A DNA stretch of 64,000 bases from Formosa sp. (GCA_018673215.1 JABHDE010000007.1:1-64000); one strand, 5' to 3'. Positions 20,440 through 31,648 are shown, numbered from the stretch's first letter. Notes: a model not told the origin generated them from the letters alone. Program-made: numbers and translations.

Positions 20440-22054
20440 CTCCCATATTAAACGCTTTTTCAATAGGTGCATGATTGGCAGCTTCGATTCCCATACTAAT
20501 CCAGTCTCTTGTGTCTGTTGGATCAATGACAGCATCTGTCCAGATTCGAGAAGCCGCATAATAAGGAGATACTTGTGCGTCGTAACGCGATTTAATTTTG
20601 TCCAGCAATTCAGCTTCTTTTTCTTCTGTTATTGTTTCCCCTTTCTTTTTTAAGGAAGCGGTTTCGATTTGCAACAATACTTTCGCAGCACTATTTCCAC
20701 TCATAACAGCCAATTCAGCACTAGGCCAAGCAACTATAAGGCGCGGATCGTACGCTTTGCCACACATGGCATAATTTCCAGCACCATAACTGTTGCCAAT
20801 TATAACAGTGAACTTTGGAACTACACTGTTACTCACAGCATTTACCATCTTAGCTCCGTCTTTTATAATTCCACTATGTTCGCTTTTACTGCCCACCATA
20901 AATCCAGTGACATCTTGTAAAAATACCAATGGTATTTTTTTCTGGTTACAATTTGCAATAAATCGAGTCGCCTTATCTGCACTATCGTTATAGATCACTC
21001 CTCCAAACTGCATTTCTCCTTTGGCGTTTTTTACAAGTTTACGCTGATTTGCTACAATTCCAACGGCCCAACCTTCAATACGCGCATAGGCAGTAATAAT
21101 AGATTTGCCATAATCAGCTTTGTATTCTTCAAACTCAGAATTATCTACCAAACGTTTGATTATTTCATACATATCATATTGATCGGCTCTTGATTTTGGA
21201 AGAAGTCCGTACAAGTCTTCAGGATTTTCTTTTGGTTTTTTAGAAACAATTTTACTAAAACCAGCTTTTTCAAAATCCCCGATTTTATCCATAATGGATT
21301 TGATTTTTTCGAGAGCATCTGCATCATCTTTGGCTTTGTAGTCGGTAACTCCACTGAGTTCACAATGGGTTGTCGCACCTCCTAAAGTTTCATTATCAAT
21401 AGTTTCTCCAATAGCTGCTTTTACCAAATAGCTCCCTGCCAAAAAAATACTCGCAGTTTTATCTACAATGATTGCCTCGTCACTCATAATAGGCAAGTAT
21501 GCGCCCCCGGCAACACAGCTTCCCATAATTGCCGAAATTTGAGTAATTCCTAGACTGCTCATTTGAGCATTATTTCTAAAAATACGTCCAAAGTGTTCTT
21601 TGTCAGGAAAAATTTCATCTTGCATTGGCAAATAGACCCCAGCAGAATCGACTAAATAAATAATTGGTAATTTATTTTCAATAGCAATTTCTTGTGCTCT
21701 GAGGTTTTTTTTAGCAGTAATTGGGAACCAAGCTCCTGCTTTTACAGTCGCATCATTAGCAACAACAACACATTGTTTTCCTTTGATATATCCAATTTTC
21801 ACCACAACACCACCTGATGGACAACCACCATGAGCAGCATACATTCCATCACCGGCAAATGCACCGATTTCAATGGATTTTGATTTAGTGTCCAATAAGT
21901 AATCAATACGTTCGCGAGCGGTCAATTTGCCTTTGGCATGTTCTTTTTCAATTTTGGATTTTCCACCCCCTAATTTAAGTTGCGATAAACGTTTATTTAA
22001 ATCTGTTACGAGTAGTTTATTATAATCCTCGTTTTTGTTGAAGTTTAAATCCAT
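20426..22054 (-). CDS. Acyl-CoA carboxylase beta subunit (carboxyltransferase)
   Basis: 542 aa; GGAYLPIMSDEAIIV, IFLAGSYLVKAAIGE, NSYGAGNYAMCGKAYDPRLIVAWPSAELAVM. Confidence 0.93.
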   Translation of the reverse strand: MDLNFNKNEDYNKLLVTDLNKRLSQLKLGGGKSKIEKEHAKGKLTARERIDYLLDTKSKSIEIGAFAGDGMYAAHGGCPSGGVVVKIGYIKGKQCVVVANDATVKAGAWFPITAKKNLRAQEIAIENKLPIIYLVDSAGVYLPMQDEIFPDKEHFGRIFRNNAQMSSLGITQISAIMGSCVAGGAYLPIMSDEAIIVDKTASIFLAGSYLVKAAIGETIDNETLGGATTHCELSGVTDYKAKDDADALEKIKSIMDKIGDFEKAGFSKIVSKKPKENPEDLYGLLPKSRADQYDMYEIIKRLVDNSEFEEYKADYGKSIITAYARIEGWAVGIVANQRKLVKNAKGEMQFGGVIYNDSADKATRFIANCNQKKIPLVFLQDVTGFMVGSKSEHSGIIKDGAKMVNAVSNSVVPKFTVIIGNSYGAGNYAMCGKAYDPRLIVAWPSAELAVMSGNSAAKVLLQIETASLKKKGETITEEKEAELLDKIKSRYDAQVSPYYAASRIWTDAVIDPTDTRDWISMGIEAANHAPIEKAFNMGVIQV

Positions 22055-22137
22055 GGTGCTTATCTTTGTTAAAACAAAAATAACATTATTCTTTGATTTT
22101 TATGTTTTTGTTTAATGAACAATTTTAAATACAAGAA

Positions 22138-22869
22138 ATGACACTCGTTTTTCATACAGCCTCTTCAAGAGGATTTGCCAATCATGGATGGTTGCAAGCC
22201 AATCATTCTTTTAGTTTTGCAAACTTCTATGACCCTAAAAAAATGAATTTTGGAGCATTGAGAGTTCTAAACGATGATTTAATCGCACCAAGTATGGGAT
22301 TTGGAACCCATCCTCACGACAACATGGAAATCATCACTATTCCACTTTCGGGTCTTTTGAAGCATAAAGATTCTATGGGAAATTCATGGGAAGAAGTTAA
22401 AGCAGGCGAAGTACAAGTCATGTCAGCTGGTACAGGGATTCAACATTCTGAAATTAATGGATCTACTTCAGAATCTTTAAGCTTATTTCAGATTTGGATT
22501 GTTCCAAACAAAAAAAATGTCACTCCACGCTACGATCAACGTTATTTTGAGCAATCTCAAGACGGTGAGTTGCAAGTTTTGGTAACGTCAATAGCGGATG
22601 TATCCACAAGTTCTAGCTTAAAAATTCACCAAGATGCTCAAATTTCTAGAATCAATTTATCAGCAAATAAATCGTTTGAATACACTCTAAAATCGCCAAA
22701 TCACGGAGTTTATATGATGCAAGTCTTTGGAATTTCAAAAATTGATTCTCAAGAAATCAATACAAGAGATGCTGTTGGAATTTCTGAAGTTGATAAATTT
22801 AAAGTTGATGTTTTAGAAGATTCACAACTATTATTTATTGAAGTTCCCGTAACTTTTGGTGAAAGTTAA
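22138..22869 (+). CDS. Pirin family protein
   Basis: GWLQANHSFSFANFYDPKKMNFGALRVLNDD, GFGTHPHDNMEIITIPLSG. Confidence 0.94.
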   Translation: MTLVFHTASSRGFANHGWLQANHSFSFANFYDPKKMNFGALRVLNDDLIAPSMGFGTHPHDNMEIITIPLSGLLKHKDSMGNSWEEVKAGEVQVMSAGTGIQHSEINGSTSESLSLFQIWIVPNKKNVTPRYDQRYFEQSQDGELQVLVTSIADVSTSSSLKIHQDAQISRINLSANKSFEYTLKSPNHGVYMMQVFGISKIDSQEINTRDAVGISEVDKFKVDVLEDSQLLFIEVPVTFGES

Positions 22870-22918
22870 ACAAATTACATTCTAATTTTACGATATTTGT
22901 TGTTCTAAAATTTTAACT

Positions 22919-23101
22919 ATGGCAATGAATAAAAATACCGTATTGGCTTGGGCCACTTATATAATGATATTTACTGGAGTATCTCTAATCGCCTTGGGTG
23001 CTTTTAGATACAATGAGGTTGCTGGATGGGGATTTGCAGCAGTAGGTATTGGTTTTTTTGCAAATGCTTGGGTGTTTAATGCTTTAAAAGGACGTGTATA
23101 A
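22919..23101 (+). CDS. Small membrane protein (resembles CAL67264 family)
   Basis: 60 aa with two hydrophobic segments; stop/start TAATG overlap with the next gene. Confidence 0.7.
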   Translation: MAMNKNTVLAWATYIMIFTGVSLIALGAFRYNEVAGWGFAAVGIGFFANAWVFNALKGRV

Positions 23102-24792
23102 TGAGTGATGATAAAAAAATTATCTTTTCAATGTCAGGGGTAACTAAGTCCTACCAAAGTGCAAATACACCTGTCTTAAAAAATATATATCTAAGCTTCT
23201 TTTATGGAGCTAAAATTGGTATTCTAGGACTCAATGGTTCTGGAAAATCTACCTTACTAAAAATTATTGCTGGTGTTGATAAAAATTATCAAGGGGATGT
23301 TGTGTTTTCACAAGATTATTCAGTCGGTTATTTAGAACAAGAACCAAAGCTTGATGAATCTAAAACAGTGATGGAAATTGTTCGAGAAGGAGCGGCGGAA
23401 ACAGTTGCTATTTTAGATGAATACAACAAGATAAATGATATGTTTGGGTTGGAAGAAGTGTATTCTGATGCGGACAAAATGGAAAAGCTTATGAACCGTC
23501 AGGCAGAGCTTCAAGATCAAATTGATGCGGCAAATGCTTGGGAATTAGATACCAAATTAGAAATAGCGATGGACGCTTTGAGAACCCCTGAGGGTTCTAA
23601 AAAAATATCTGTTTTATCAGGTGGTGAACGCCGTCGTGTAGCGCTCTGCCGTTTGTTACTACAAGAACCAGATGTGTTATTATTAGATGAGCCTACCAAC
23701 CACTTGGATGCTGAATCAGTCCACTGGTTAGAGCATCATTTAGCACAATATAAAGGCACTGTGATTGCGGTCACGCATGATCGATATTTCTTGGACAATG
23801 TTGCGGGTTGGATTTTAGAATTAGATAGGGGTGAAGGGATTCCTTGGAAAGGGAATTATTCGTCTTGGTTAGATCAAAAATCGAAGCGTTTGGCACAAGA
23901 AAGTAAGTCCGCTTCCAAACGTCAAAAGACCTTAGAGCGTGAATTGGATTGGGTACGTCAAGGGGCTAAAGGCCGTCAAACAAAGCAAAAAGCACGTTTG
24001 AAAAATTATGATAAATTAATGAATCAAGATCAAAAACAACTTGATGAAAAATTAGAAATATACATTCCTAATGGGCCTCGTTTGGGAACAAATGTGATTG
24101 AAGCAGAGGGTGTCAGTAAGGCATACGATGATAAATTGTTATATGACAACCTAAACTTTAATCTTCCCCAAGCAGGAATCGTTGGAATTATTGGCCCTAA
24201 CGGAGCAGGAAAAACCACCATTTTTAAAATGATTATGGGTGAGGAGACTTCTGATAAAGGAAGTTTTAAACTTGGTGAAACGGCTAAAATCGCATATGTC
24301 GATCAAAGTCATTCAAATATTGATCCTGAAAAATCGATTTGGCAAAACTTTAGTGATGAGCAAGAGCTCATCATGATGGGAGGTCGACAAGTAAATTCGC
24401 GAGCTTACTTAAGTCGTTTTAACTTTTCAGGAAGTGAACAGAATAAAAAAGTAAATATGCTTTCTGGAGGTGAACGGAACCGTTTGCATTTGGCAATGAC
24501 TCTTAAAGAAGAAGGAAATGTATTGCTTTTGGATGAGCCAACAAATGATTTGGATGTGAATACTTTACGTGCTTTAGAAGAAGGACTTGAAAATTTTGCA
24601 GGTTGTGCCGTAGTGATCAGTCACGACCGTTGGTTTTTAGATCGAGTTTGTACACACATTCTTGCGTTTGAAGGCAATTCTGAAGTCTATTTTTATGAAG
24701 GGAGTTTTAGTGAATACGAAGAAAACAAAAAACAACGTTTGGGAGGTGACTTGATGCCTAAGCGAATCAAATATAAGAAGCTAATACGATAA
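23101..24792 (+). CDS. ettA: Energy-dependent translational throttle protein EttA (ABC-F)
   Basis: Two ABC domains (GLNGSGKSTLL, GPNGAGKTTIF), LSGGERRRVALC, 563 aa. Confidence 0.95.
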   Translation: MSDDKKIIFSMSGVTKSYQSANTPVLKNIYLSFFYGAKIGILGLNGSGKSTLLKIIAGVDKNYQGDVVFSQDYSVGYLEQEPKLDESKTVMEIVREGAAETVAILDEYNKINDMFGLEEVYSDADKMEKLMNRQAELQDQIDAANAWELDTKLEIAMDALRTPEGSKKISVLSGGERRRVALCRLLLQEPDVLLLDEPTNHLDAESVHWLEHHLAQYKGTVIAVTHDRYFLDNVAGWILELDRGEGIPWKGNYSSWLDQKSKRLAQESKSASKRQKTLERELDWVRQGAKGRQTKQKARLKNYDKLMNQDQKQLDEKLEIYIPNGPRLGTNVIEAEGVSKAYDDKLLYDNLNFNLPQAGIVGIIGPNGAGKTTIFKMIMGEETSDKGSFKLGETAKIAYVDQSHSNIDPEKSIWQNFSDEQELIMMGGRQVNSRAYLSRFNFSGSEQNKKVNMLSGGERNRLHLAMTLKEEGNVLLLDEPTNDLDVNTLRALEEGLENFAGCAVVISHDRWFLDRVCTHILAFEGNSEVYFYEGSFSEYEENKKQRLGGDLMPKRIKYKKLIR

Positions 24793-24794
24793 GT

Positions 24795-24980
24795 ATGTTA
24801 GAAATGCGTTCTGTTTGTGAGCACTGTAACAGAGCACTTCCACACAACAGTGAAGAAGCAATGATTTGTGCTTACGAATGTACTTTTTGTAAGAGCTGCG
24901 TTGAAACCATTTTAAACAATAAGTGCCCAAATTGTGGCGGAACTTTTGAGAAACGTCCTATTAAAAAAATTACTTCTTAG
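24795..24980 (+). CDS. DUF1272-like Cys-rich zinc-ribbon protein
   Basis: CEHCNRALP, CTFCKSCVE, CPNCGG. Confidence 0.85.
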   Translation: MLEMRSVCEHCNRALPHNSEEAMICAYECTFCKSCVETILNNKCPNCGGTFEKRPIKKITS

Positions 24981-25698
24981 CTTTTTTTAGTAAAGGAATT
25001 AAATAGCTGATGTTGTAGCCAAAACCAACACCAAAATTCCCACTGTCAAAAGTGCGTCCGAACCCTGGAATGTATATATTTTCAAAATTATCGGGCTGTG
25101 TTTCTGATAAACGTCCTTTGATTTGAATATTAAGCCCCACAAAAAGATTGTTAAATACTTCCGCTTTAAACCCAAAAACAAGTTCCAGCCATGCAGCGCT
25201 TAACCCTGTAAATTCCTTACCTTCTAACACTTCAGTTTGTCCCCAAGTTGGATTGTTGGTATCATAAATTGTATAGCTGTTTAAAGTTTGATTGAAGTTC
25301 GAAAGCCCAAAACGAAGTCCTGAATACACCATGTTTTCCATTCCAGCCCAATTGGTGTACATATTATAATCAACTCCTACTTTTAGATATGATCCGTTTG
25401 CAGTGCTATTTAAATAGTCTGTGGACGACGTGCGTTCTTCAATACCGAGATCTGCAGCAACATAGAGTTTATATGCAATGCGGTAATCTGCATTGAGTTC
25501 AAATCCACTGTAGTCAGTTTCTAAAAAGGTGCGTGCAAGTTTACTCGCGTCAACGCCAACCCTCAAGCCGTATTTTTGTTTGACAACTAAACTGTCAGGA
25601 GTTTGAGTGTCTTCTTCTTGCGCATGAAGATTCATACACAGACTTAAATAGCAAATAAGGCTATAAATGAAGTATCTTAACATGGATGTCATTTTCAT
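24970..25698 (-). CDS. DUF6048-like outer-membrane protein
   Basis: Signal peptide plus beta-barrel-like alternation; paired with a DUF6452-like gene. Confidence 0.7.
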   Translation of the reverse strand: MKMTSMLRYFIYSLICYLSLCMNLHAQEEDTQTPDSLVVKQKYGLRVGVDASKLARTFLETDYSGFELNADYRIAYKLYVAADLGIEERTSSTDYLNSTANGSYLKVGVDYNMYTNWAGMENMVYSGLRFGLSNFNQTLNSYTIYDTNNPTWGQTEVLEGKEFTGLSAAWLELVFGFKAEVFNNLFVGLNIQIKGRLSETQPDNFENIYIPGFGRTFDSGNFGVGFGYNISYLIPLLKKAKK

Positions 25699-26164
25699 TT
25701 GTTATTTCTCTTATTAATATGTCAGAACCAATCATCCACTGATCGGAATCGGATGTGATAGCAAACGTTTGAATATCAAAAATTGTTTTATACCCGCAGG
25801 CTCTCGAAACATATACATCTTCAGCTTCGTAAGTAATTTTTATTGTATCTGGATTTCCACTGACTACACCATCTACAACATCATAGCTTTTGTATAGTTT
25901 AAATTCTGTTATAATATCGTTTGTTTTTAAGGGGAGTGTAATGGAAGAGCGGGTTGTAACGATTTCATTATAGATTGGAACTTCCAGAACATCAGCATCA
26001 AGACCGATGGCAAAAAGTCCGGGGACTGCCAAAATTTCATCAGGTGAGCTCAGGTTATAAAACTCGATGACAAGTCGGGGAGTGGTCTGAGTGGTTTCAG
26101 GACAAATGTCGTCTTTTTCACAGCTAAAAATGACAATTAAAAATAAACAAATAAACTTTTTCAT
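25661..26164 (-). CDS. DUF6452-like putative lipoprotein
   Basis: MKKFICLFLIVIFSCEKDDICPETTQTTPRLVIEFYN; lipobox FSC. Confidence 0.7.
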   Translation of the reverse strand: MKKFICLFLIVIFSCEKDDICPETTQTTPRLVIEFYNLSSPDEILAVPGLFAIGLDADVLEVPIYNEIVTTRSSITLPLKTNDIITEFKLYKSYDVVDGVVSGNPDTIKITYEAEDVYVSRACGYKTIFDIQTFAITSDSDQWMIGSDILIREITNENDIHVKILHL

Positions 26165-26167
26165 GGC

Positions 26168-27589
26168 TTATTTTTTAGGGTTACGTTTTTCCAAAAGTAC
26201 AACATTTTCGACGTGATGCGTTTGTGGAAACATATCTACGGCTTGTGTTTTACTAATTTTATAGACTTCATCTAACAAGGCTAAATCTCTTGCTTGTGTT
26301 GCACTGTTACAGCTCACATATACAATTTTTTCAGGGGTAATATTCAAAATTTGAGCCACTACATCTTTATGCATTCCATCTCTAGGGGGATCGGTAATAA
26401 TTACATCAGGTTGTCCATGTGTTTCTATAAATTGGGTATTAAATACAGTTTTCATATCGCCCACAAAAAATTCTACATTACCAATATTGTTTAAGATCGC
26501 ATTTTCTTTCGCGGCACTTATCGCATCGGGTACAGATTCGACTCCAATAACTTTCAGAGCGCTTTTAGCAACAAATTGGGCAATGGTTCCGGTGCCTGTA
26601 TACAGGTCATATACCAATTCTTCCCCTGTAAGACCCGCAAAGTCACGGGTTATTTTATATAAATTAAAAGCTTGATCTGAATTGGTTTGATAAAAAGATT
26701 TTGCATTAATTTTAAAACGCAAACCTTCCATTTCTTCAAAAATATGATCTCTACCATGGTAGCATATAACATCTTGATCGTAGATGGTGTCATTGGCTTT
26801 ACTATTAATAATGTATTGAAGAGAGGTGATTTCTGGAAAGGTTGTTTTTAAATGCTCTAAAAGTGCAATTCTATTTTCGGTATCTTCTTTAAAAAATTGA
26901 ATGACAATCATCAATTCGCCAATACTTGTATTTCGAATCATGAGGGTTCTGAGCACCCCAGTTTGTTGTCGTGTATTAAAGAACGGAATTTTATGTTCAA
27001 TCGCAAAATTCTTCACCGCATTTCGGACTGCATTGGAAGGATCGCCTTGAAGCCAACATTTTTTAACGTCAAGTATTTTGTCCCACATTCCTGGAATATG
27101 AAAACCTAAAGCGTTCCGATCTCCTAGATCTTCTGTTGAGGCAATTTCTTCGACGGTCAACCAACGGCTATCACTAAAGGAAAATTCCATTTTATTGCGA
27201 TAGAAGTATTGTTCTTTAGAACCTAAGATAGGGGTGATTTCTGGCAATTCAAGGTGTCCAATTCTGGTAAGATTATTGACCACTTCTTTTTCTTTGTAAA
27301 AAAGTTGGTGTGAGTAGTCCATATGTTGCCACTTGCAGCCGCCACAAGTTCCAAAATGCTCGCAAGCTGGTTCGCTACGTTTGTCTGATAATTTATGAAA
27401 AACCGTTGCTTTTCCTTCGTAATAGCCTGTACGTTGTTTGAACGTTTGCACATCTACGATATCTCCTGGAACGGCATTTGGCAAAAAGACGACTTTACCG
27501 TCTGGAGCCTTTGCAATGGTTTTGCCTTTAGCGCCTGCATCAATCACTTCTAAATTTGAAAACACTTTGTTTTTATTTCTTCTACCCAT
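26168..27589 (-). CDS. rlmD: 23S rRNA (uracil-C5)-methyltransferase, RlmD type
   Basis: CEHFGTCGGCKWQH Fe-S motif, YDLYTGTGTIAQFVA, DPPRDGMH, VYVSCNSATQARDL. Confidence 0.94.
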   Translation of the reverse strand: MGRRNKNKVFSNLEVIDAGAKGKTIAKAPDGKVVFLPNAVPGDIVDVQTFKQRTGYYEGKATVFHKLSDKRSEPACEHFGTCGGCKWQHMDYSHQLFYKEKEVVNNLTRIGHLELPEITPILGSKEQYFYRNKMEFSFSDSRWLTVEEIASTEDLGDRNALGFHIPGMWDKILDVKKCWLQGDPSNAVRNAVKNFAIEHKIPFFNTRQQTGVLRTLMIRNTSIGELMIVIQFFKEDTENRIALLEHLKTTFPEITSLQYIINSKANDTIYDQDVICYHGRDHIFEEMEGLRFKINAKSFYQTNSDQAFNLYKITRDFAGLTGEELVYDLYTGTGTIAQFVAKSALKVIGVESVPDAISAAKENAILNNIGNVEFFVGDMKTVFNTQFIETHGQPDVIITDPPRDGMHKDVVAQILNITPEKIVYVSCNSATQARDLALLDEVYKISKTQAVDMFPQTHHVENVVLLEKRNPKK

Positions 27590-27622
27590 AGGGCAAAAAT
27601 AGAATAAATGAGAGCATAATTC

Positions 27623-27646
27623 TAAGAATTCTATTTAGAATTCTTA
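27623..27646. promoter_or_regulatory. Perfect 24 bp inverted repeat TAAGAATTCTA-TT-TAGAATTCTTA in the divergent rlmD/rocD intergenic region
   Basis: 11 bp arms, 2 nt spacer, no mismatches. A minus-strand TAnnTTTG box (TATTTTTG, plus coordinates 27594-27601) lies beside it. Confidence 0.55.
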
Positions 27647-27722
27647 AATTGCATGATATTATGGATGATTTCTCTCCAATAAGAAGGAATAGTTATTTTA
27701 TAATTTTAAAATTCTCATTAAA

Positions 27723-29006
27723 ATGGCTATTTTAAATCAGATTACCCCCAAAGAAGCTATTAACTTAGAGAACCAATATGGAGCTCACAATTACCATCCA
27801 CTTCCTGTCGTATTAGCCAGAGGCGAAGGTGTATATGTTTGGGATGTTGAAGGAAAACGTTATTACGATTTTTTATCGGCCTACTCCTCAGTCAACCAAG
27901 GGCACTGCCACCCACGAATTGTGAACGCGATGATAGAGCAGGCGCAAACGTTGACTCTGACATCTCGTGCGTTTCATAACGACAAATTAGGACCTTACGA
28001 AGAATATGTCACCAAATATTTTGGATTTGACAAAGTGTTACCCATGAATACTGGAGCAGAAGCTGTTGAAACGGCTGTTAAGATTTCTCGTAAATGGGCC
28101 TATGAAGTGAAAGGCGTTCCTCAAGGTCAAGCGCAAATTATTGTATGTGAAAATAATTTTCACGGAAGAACTACGACGATTATTTCATTCTCAAATGATC
28201 CTGTAGCTCGGGAAAACTTTGGACCTTTTACCGACGGATTTATTAAAATCCCATATGATGATACAGAGGCTTTAGAAAATACACTCAAAAACAACTCGAA
28301 TATCGCAGGGTTTCTCGTAGAGCCAATTCAAGGAGAAGCCGGGGTATATGTCCCAACTGAAGGCTATCTAGCAAAAGCAAAAGCCTTGTGTGAAGCTTAC
28401 AATGTGTTGTTTATTGCTGATGAAGTGCAAACAGGTATTGCTCGTACAGGACGCTTATTAGCCACTTGTGGCAATTGTGATTGTGAAAATAAAGATTGTT
28501 CTGGAACACCAGACGTAAAACCAGATATTTTAATTTTAGGGAAAGCCTTAAGTGGTGGAGTATATCCAGTATCTGCTGTATTAGCTAATGATGACATTAT
28601 GAACGTGATTACACCAGGATCTCATGGAAGTACGTTTGGAGGGAATCCTATTGCAGCTGCCGTTGCGATGGCAGCTTTAGAAGTTGTTAAAGACGAACAA
28701 CTGACCGATATTGCAGATCGACTCGGTAACTTATTCAGATCTCTTTTAAATGAATATATTGAAACGAGTCAAGTTGTAAAATTAGTTCGCGGAAAAGGAT
28801 TGCTAAATGCGATCGTTATTGATGATCATGAAGACAGTGATACCGCTTGGAATATTTGTTTGAAGCTTAGAGATAACGGTTTGTTAGCCAAACCCACTCA
28901 TGGAAATATTATTCGTTTTGCTCCGCCATTGGTGATGAGTGAAGACCAATTGATCGATTGTGTGAATATCATCATCAAAACCTTAAAGGATTTTGAGATA
29001 AAATAA
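27723..29006 (+). CDS. rocD: Ornithine aminotransferase
   Basis: 427 aa; [73 protein letters not shown]. Confidence 0.96.
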   Translation: MAILNQITPKEAINLENQYGAHNYHPLPVVLARGEGVYVWDVEGKRYYDFLSAYSSVNQGHCHPRIVNAMIEQAQTLTLTSRAFHNDKLGPYEEYVTKYFGFDKVLPMNTGAEAVETAVKISRKWAYEVKGVPQGQAQIIVCENNFHGRTTTIISFSNDPVARENFGPFTDGFIKIPYDDTEALENTLKNNSNIAGFLVEPIQGEAGVYVPTEGYLAKAKALCEAYNVLFIADEVQTGIARTGRLLATCGNCDCENKDCSGTPDVKPDILILGKALSGGVYPVSAVLANDDIMNVITPGSHGSTFGGNPIAAAVAMAALEVVKDEQLTDIADRLGNLFRSLLNEYIETSQVVKLVRGKGLLNAIVIDDHEDSDTAWNICLKLRDNGLLAKPTHGNIIRFAPPLVMSEDQLIDCVNIIIKTLKDFEIK

Positions 29007-29028
29007 TTTAATGTACCGAACTCAATAA

Positions 29029-29060
29029 AAAACCACTCTAATTTTGGAGTGGTTTTTTTG
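29029..29060 (+). terminator. Rho-independent terminator after rocD
   Basis: AAAACCACTC...GAGTGGTTTT plus T-run. Confidence 0.9.
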
Positions 29061-29091
29061 TTATAAATTCAAAGGATTGAAGTTTTATGGA

Positions 29092-29403
29092 TTACCTTAA
29101 AAACAACATTCCTAACCAATAATCTTTAAAATCCTGAAATCCATGATTATAAACCCAGACAGCTGTAAAAATAAAATATATTAAGTTTACTGCAGAAGAT
29201 ACCACAGCAGCTGTTTTGCCAAGTTTCATAGTGTTTAAAGATCCCGTGAAACCTAATGGGTTTTTCTGTGCTTCTTTAATTTTTTTACTAGCGATATAAA
29301 ATGCTGTGATAGAAAAAACAATTCCAATGCCTCCAAAACAGGCACTGATTAAACTGATAAGCGAAAGAGTGAAAATTGGTTTACTAAATAAGCGAGTTTT
29401 CAT
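29092..29403 (-). CDS. Small membrane protein, CCC-motif-like paralogue with a degenerate motif (SACFGG)
   Basis: Same layout as 31314-31637 (FGG ... K.I..A...P....G..N....GKTAAV). Confidence 0.65.
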   Translation of the reverse strand: MKTRLFSKPIFTLSLISLISACFGGIGIVFSITAFYIASKKIKEAQKNPLGFTGSLNTMKLGKTAAVVSSAVNLIYFIFTAVWVYNHGFQDFKDYWLGMLFLR

Positions 29404-29506
29404 TGATTTGGGTTTTTAGTCCCCGCTGCTAACCCCATTCAGTAAAATTGAATGGTAGAGTAGGTTATTACTTTGGGGTATTTCAGTATAAATGTAATAA
29501 AAAAAA

Positions 29507-29536
29507 CAATCCCTACTAAGATTTAGTAAGGATTGA
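29507..29536 (-). terminator. Terminator of gapN
   Basis: CAATCCCTACTAA-GAT-TTAGTAAGGATTG; minus-strand T-run follows. Confidence 0.75.
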
Positions 29537-29562
29537 TCGTTGTTTTAATCCTGAAGACTTAT

Positions 29563-31149
29563 TTATAAGAGATATTCAGTACTGATAAAGTTGGACTTAC
29601 TAGATTCCAATAGGTCCTTTAATATTGCTTTATTGCCTTCATTTTCTTTAGTGGCTACAAAAGTTCGAATCGAGAAAGAGCGCAATGCGTCGCGTACACT
29701 TAAGGTGCTAAACGCAGAATCCTTTCTTCCTGTAAACGGAAATACGTCTGGACCTCTTTGACATGAACTATTCAAATTGACACGACATACAAGGTTGACT
29801 AACACATCAAATAACGGAGCTAATGTGTCTGCATTTTCTCCGAAGACACTGACTTGTTGTCCATAATTGGATTCTGCCATATCATCCAACACTTGTTGAA
29901 CATCTGTAAATGTAATGATTGGAATGACTGGGCCAAACTGTTCTTCTTTGTACACTTCCATGTCTTTGGTTACAGGGTAAAGTACAGCTGGATAACTGTA
30001 ATTCTCTGAAAGCTGCCCTCCTTTTGAATTCAAAATTTTTGCTCCTTTTGATTGAGCGTCTTTGATTAATTCTTGGATATACGCAGGCTTATTAGGTTCC
30101 GGAAGAGGAGTCAGTTGTACGCCGTTTTCCCAAGGATTTCCGAATTGAAGTGAGTCTACTTTCTCACAAAAACGCTTGTTAAATTCTTCTGAAATACTCT
30201 CGTGAACATAGAGAATTTTAAGAGCTGTACAACGCTGTCCGTTAAAGGAGAGTGTTCCAGCAATGCACTCGTTAATAGCGAGGTCTAAATCGGCATCGGG
30301 TAAAATAATTCCAGGATTTTTAGCTTCCAATCCTAAAACCGATCGAAGACGGTTTCCTTTAGGGTGACTATTTTGCAAGGCATTGGCAGAACTACTATGT
30401 CCTATCAACGCAAGAACATCTATTTTCCCTGTCTCCATGATGGGTGTTGCTAAGACGCGGCCACGTCCGTATAATACATTAACAACCCCTTTAGGAAAAC
30501 TATTTTGAAATGCTTCTAATAATGGAGAGAGTAACAACACTCCAAGTTTTGCCGGTTTAAATACCGTAGTATTTCCCATAATAAGCGCAGGAATTAACAA
30601 CGCAAAAGTTTCGTTCAATGGGTAATTATATGGACCTAAACACAATACAACTCCGATGGGTCCTCGTCTTATATGTGCATAGACTCCAGAATGTTTTTGA
30701 AACTTAGCTGAGTTGCGATCTATCTGTTTATAGTCATCAATGGTATCGTATATGTAGTCTACAGTACGGTCAAACTCCTTTTCAGAGTCCGATAGATTTT
30801 TTCCAATTTCCCACATTAAATATTTTACTACAGTATCACGTTTGGTTTTCATTTGCTCAGCAAATTTCTCCATACAAGCAATGCGATCTCCAACTTTCAT
30901 AGTTGGCCATTTCCCTTGTCCATTGTTGTAGGCACTTGAAGCAGCATCTAAGGCTTCTAATGCCTCATTTTTAGTGAGTTCAGGAACACTTCCTAAAAGT
31001 GTGGGTTGGTAATTTTCTGTAGATGAAATGGTTGAATAGACCTCGGTCATTTTACCAGTCCATTCTTTTATTTCGCCATTAACCAGATATGTTTTTTGTT
31101 CAACAAGTGTGTTGATTTCAAAGGCTTTAGGAATGTTTTTAAACGTCAT
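29563..31149 (-). CDS. gapN: NADP-dependent (non-phosphorylating) glyceraldehyde-3-phosphate dehydrogenase, GapN-like
   Basis: 528 aa [58 protein letters not shown]. Confidence 0.9.
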   Translation of the reverse strand: MTFKNIPKAFEINTLVEQKTYLVNGEIKEWTGKMTEVYSTISSTENYQPTLLGSVPELTKNEALEALDAASSAYNNGQGKWPTMKVGDRIACMEKFAEQMKTKRDTVVKYLMWEIGKNLSDSEKEFDRTVDYIYDTIDDYKQIDRNSAKFQKHSGVYAHIRRGPIGVVLCLGPYNYPLNETFALLIPALIMGNTTVFKPAKLGVLLLSPLLEAFQNSFPKGVVNVLYGRGRVLATPIMETGKIDVLALIGHSSSANALQNSHPKGNRLRSVLGLEAKNPGIILPDADLDLAINECIAGTLSFNGQRCTALKILYVHESISEEFNKRFCEKVDSLQFGNPWENGVQLTPLPEPNKPAYIQELIKDAQSKGAKILNSKGGQLSENYSYPAVLYPVTKDMEVYKEEQFGPVIPIITFTDVQQVLDDMAESNYGQQVSVFGENADTLAPLFDVLVNLVCRVNLNSSCQRGPDVFPFTGRKDSAFSTLSVRDALRSFSIRTFVATKENEGNKAILKDLLESSKSNFISTEYLL

Positions 31150-31313
31150 AAAATTAAAAGTTAGATTGTTTGATAAAACTAATGAAATATTACACTTAAC
31201 TCTCCTAACGAAACGTTAATCTTGTTAAAAACCATTAACTGGGAAGGGGGAATGAATAATAAATTTTATAGTATTATTTAAAACACCCCTTAAATACTGG
31301 GGGTGATATTTCT

Positions 31314-31637
31314 TTATTGGTTGTTTTGAATTTCTTGAATTAGTTCGTTCCATGTTTCAAATCCATCGTCATATCCACCAGAAAAGAACAAATAGATTGC
31401 ATATGTAAGATACAACAGGTTGATAATTAATACTATTAAAGCTATAGTTTTTGCAGTATTTAAGGCATTGATATTCCCTTCATAATTATCAGGATGTTCG
31501 GTTGCGTTCTTAATTTTGTTATGTGCAATAAGATAGGCAGGTCCTGAAAGTAAAAATCCAAAGCCACCAAAACAACAGCAGAGTAAGCCAAAAATACTGA
31601 GTACATAAATAAGGGTAGTGTTTAATTGTTTTTTCAT
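31314..31637 (-). CDS. CCC-motif membrane protein
   Basis: IFGLLCCCFGGFGFLLSGPAYLIAHNKIKNA. Confidence 0.8.
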   Translation of the reverse strand: MKKQLNTTLIYVLSIFGLLCCCFGGFGFLLSGPAYLIAHNKIKNATEHPDNYEGNINALNTAKTIALIVLIINLLYLTYAIYLFFSGGYDDGFETWNELIQEIQNNQ

Positions 31638-31648
31638 TAAATTTAATT

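Noticed and set aside
29435-29455. Hairpin CCATTCA-N7-TGAATGG upstream of the CCC-like gene as a riboswitch
   Set aside because: Short 7 bp stem only, no conserved riboswitch core recognised.
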